From assembly GCA_011763485.2 (NCBI GenBank), contig JAANSK020280491.1, positions 1-20,615 of the forward strand: 20,615 nt of DNA. Reading direction: 5' to 3'. A program made the position numbers and the translations under genes. Below, in pieces: positions 18,961-20,615 of this stretch (its first letter is position 1; every line of letters begins with the position of its first letter). The notes below the pieces were generated by a model, which was not told the DNA's origin, did not search any database, and worked only from the letters and a program-made list of their open reading frames with translations. The stretch is from Isoetes engelmannii (lineage: Eukaryota > Streptophyta > Lycopodiopsida > Isoetales > Isoetaceae).

Positions 18961-19256
18961 TACTTTTTGCATCCGTGTGACGATCGTCTTTGTACCTTAT
19001 GAAACTAATATATGTATGGTCATATCACCATCCCCCGCCGCTCGACAACCATTCACCTCCGACCACGATGTCGAGTGGAGGGTTGGAGTACTCGGGCTAG
19101 GTATCTCTGGATAATGACGATGGAATCTTTTATTTATTGTATGCTGGAATAAGGATTTATTAGTTCGTTCCATGTTTCTTTCAATCATAATTACTTATTT
19201 GAATGTGAACTAATGTTTATGCTGACAAATCTAACCCAATGCTTTTTGGTGTGTAG

Positions 19257-19374
19257 GCTGTTGCAGCTTCATGGGAGCAGCATGCATGTGTCGAAGCTTC
19301 AAAATAAGGATACTAATGCTCAATATCTAATAGAAAGAGAAGCATCAATAGTTCCAGAGGTGCCTGATAATTGA
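19257..19374 (+). other. Possible short terminal exon
   Basis: After a T-rich run ending in GTGTAG, the plus strand is open for 38 codons and ends with TGA at 19372-19374. The reading includes KLQNKDTNAQYLIEREASIV, which looks protein-like. I do not recognise it, and no upstream exon was found; it could belong with the plus-strand TATA-like site near 18154 or be chance. Confidence 0.15.
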
Positions 19375-19986
19375 TATATATAATGCCTGCCATTTCAGAG
19401 GTAGATATTAGCCATCCTTTTGACACTCCTTCAAATGGATTATGTGTTAAAGGCTTTGATACCCTTTTTTTCATTTCTTCTTATAGTATTTATTAAAGCT
19501 GGTGAAATGCTTTAACGAGCATCACTTGAAATTACATGCAGAGTCTTGTAGATGCTCTAGGTACAGGCACTATTGCAAGTGAAGAAGCAATTGGCAGCAG
19601 AGAAGTTTGCAGATTTGCTTGCTGCATGAGCTGTTGTAGGGGATGCATCTCTGGTACCATCAAATGGAAAGAACATGGGCTTACTCTGGGCAACAATTGT
19701 TCGAGGCAAATTGTGATGAATGGGCCTTGCCACGCAGATCTTGGTAATGCCATTGGTTAGGGAGTGTTGCAAGTGGAGTCCAATCTCATTAGCAATGGCA
19801 GAAATGAGTTTGGAGTCTTGCAGCTTTGGGGGAAAATCTTTAATAGCAAACCAGAACGGAGCACGTAAGGCATCTGGCTTAGTTGGAAAAGAGCCAGGAA
19901 CATACTGCTGATACGACAAGAAATGTTTCCAAAGCGGATCCACGCCCCATTCTATGAGTTGGGCAACCGATTCCAGAGACTCAAAA

Positions 19987-20015
19987 AAGAGGGGGGGGGA
20001 GGGAAGGGGGGAGGG
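19987..20015 (+). repeat. G-rich tract
   Basis: Runs of nine, three, six and three Gs are separated by A or AA within about 28 bases. Such spacing could form a G-quadruplex on the plus strand. It lies inside the retroelement fossil. Confidence 0.6.
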
Positions 20016-20510
20016 CAACGCTGATCCTTTGCCACAAGCTGATAGATTTCTATACAGGAAGCCTTTACAACCAAGATCCCATGCGCTTCAGATCCAAGAA
20101 TGGGCCAGTGAAGTGGCAAACTTTGAACATGCAACCAGCTGCTCCACATGGCGTCGATGCTCTTCATGGATAATCTGCACTACTGGGGCCCCGAAATGCT
20201 CAAGAGTTGTCCTGCACTTCTGAATCTCATAAAATATTTCACCTGATGGTAGCTGGACATCCATGGAATCTTGATTGGCTTGTAGTTGCTAAAGAGAGGA
20301 CACAACTTCTTTTCTATTATTATCCACCATGGTGTAAGTAGCCTCTAAGACACGCGAAGAGGTGGCTGGAGTTGACAAGCCCTTCCATATGGGCTCGGGG
20401 GAACGAACACCAGTAACGCATGCCACTATGTCAGAGGATTTCCAAGGTGTAGAGGTCGATGCAGGCTGAGGGGTAGAAGAGGACGTTGTTGGGGTGATAT
20501 ATAGACCATT

Positions 20511-20590
20511 GTGGTGAGTGTCACCACTATAGTGTGGTGAGTGGTGTATACATGGTCGTATATGGGGCGTATATACGCATATGCACGTAT
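20511..20590. repeat. Hairpin and alternating purine-pyrimidine palindrome
   Basis: GTGGTGA (20511-20517) and TCACCAC (20521-20527) form a perfect hairpin, and GTGGTGA recurs at 20534. Further on, GCGTATATACGC at 20567-20578 is a perfect 12-base palindrome inside an alternating stretch that runs to about 20592. Confidence 0.65.
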
Positions 20591-20615
20591 GCATTAGGGA
20601 GGCATACTCTGTTCT

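Larger units (their letters stand above)
19560..20590 (-). pseudogene. Retroelement gag/ORF1-like fossil with DUF4283-like domain
   Basis: The minus strand carries a long coding-looking relic. The best part, about 19700-19900, has FWFAIKDFPPKL, then LISAIANEIG, then KICV and NLPRTI. This order fits the DUF4283 domain found in gag-like proteins of plant retroelements (common in LINE first frames, also in other retroelements). Nearer 20590 the sequence is rich in Thr, Ser and Pro, like a low-complexity N-terminal region. No reverse transcriptase, zinc knuckle or end repeat lies in the window; more of the element may be on either side. It looks broken in about two places and is old. Family assignment beyond the domain is inference. 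Confidence 0.55.

Overview
The window is nuclear DNA from a land plant. It has intron-split genes with GT-AG borders and plant-type homologues: TFIIA gamma, a glycolipid transfer protein and a lipid-transfer-like cysteine protein. It also carries a PPR fragment of the plant 'NMYGKC' type and a nuclear copy of the 3' end of the plant mitochondrial small-subunit rRNA. Low gene density and a pogo/Tigger-like transposase relic fit a large, repeat-rich genome, perhaps a seed-free plant such as a fern or lycophyte. That last point is inference; nothing here fixes the species.

Layout. 1-420: short direct repeats and a 20-bp minisatellite. 560-1048: coding-looking sequence in two overlapping frames that I do not recognise. 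2369-2698 (+): a small secreted protein with an eight-cysteine (lipid-transfer type) motif. 3641-5273 (-): a complete three-exon gene for the small subunit of TFIIA, with a TATA box and a CTT repeat just upstream. 5795-5978: a perfect palindrome next to a small inverted-repeat element. 6758-6980: a nearly perfect 111-bp tandem duplication. 8979-9119 (+): a PPR scrap that abuts a 3'-truncated, frameshifted pogo-like DNA transposon relic at 9105-10222 (-). 11037-11115: a poly-G tract followed by an AAGGT array. 12974-13162 (+): the mitochondrial rRNA fragment. 13992-14621: a duplicated AT-rich block, a long palindrome and a 30-bp tandem repeat. 15342-17928 (-): a complete six-exon glycolipid transfer protein gene encoding 203 residues. 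18072-18160: a hairpin and a possible plus-strand promoter. 18816-18960 (+): two tandem tRNA-like units, probably the head of a SINE. 19560-20590 (-): a broken retroelement coding fossil with a DUF4283-like domain.

The genes are independent single-copy plant genes with no shared pathway: a general transcription factor subunit, a cytosolic sphingolipid carrier and a secreted cysteine-rich protein. The rest is transposon, organelle-derived and tandem-repeat debris. I found no convincing novel multi-gene system. The most interesting points are the PPR/pogo junction, the dimeric tRNA-like unit, the mitochondrial insertion and the palindrome-bearing duplicated block.
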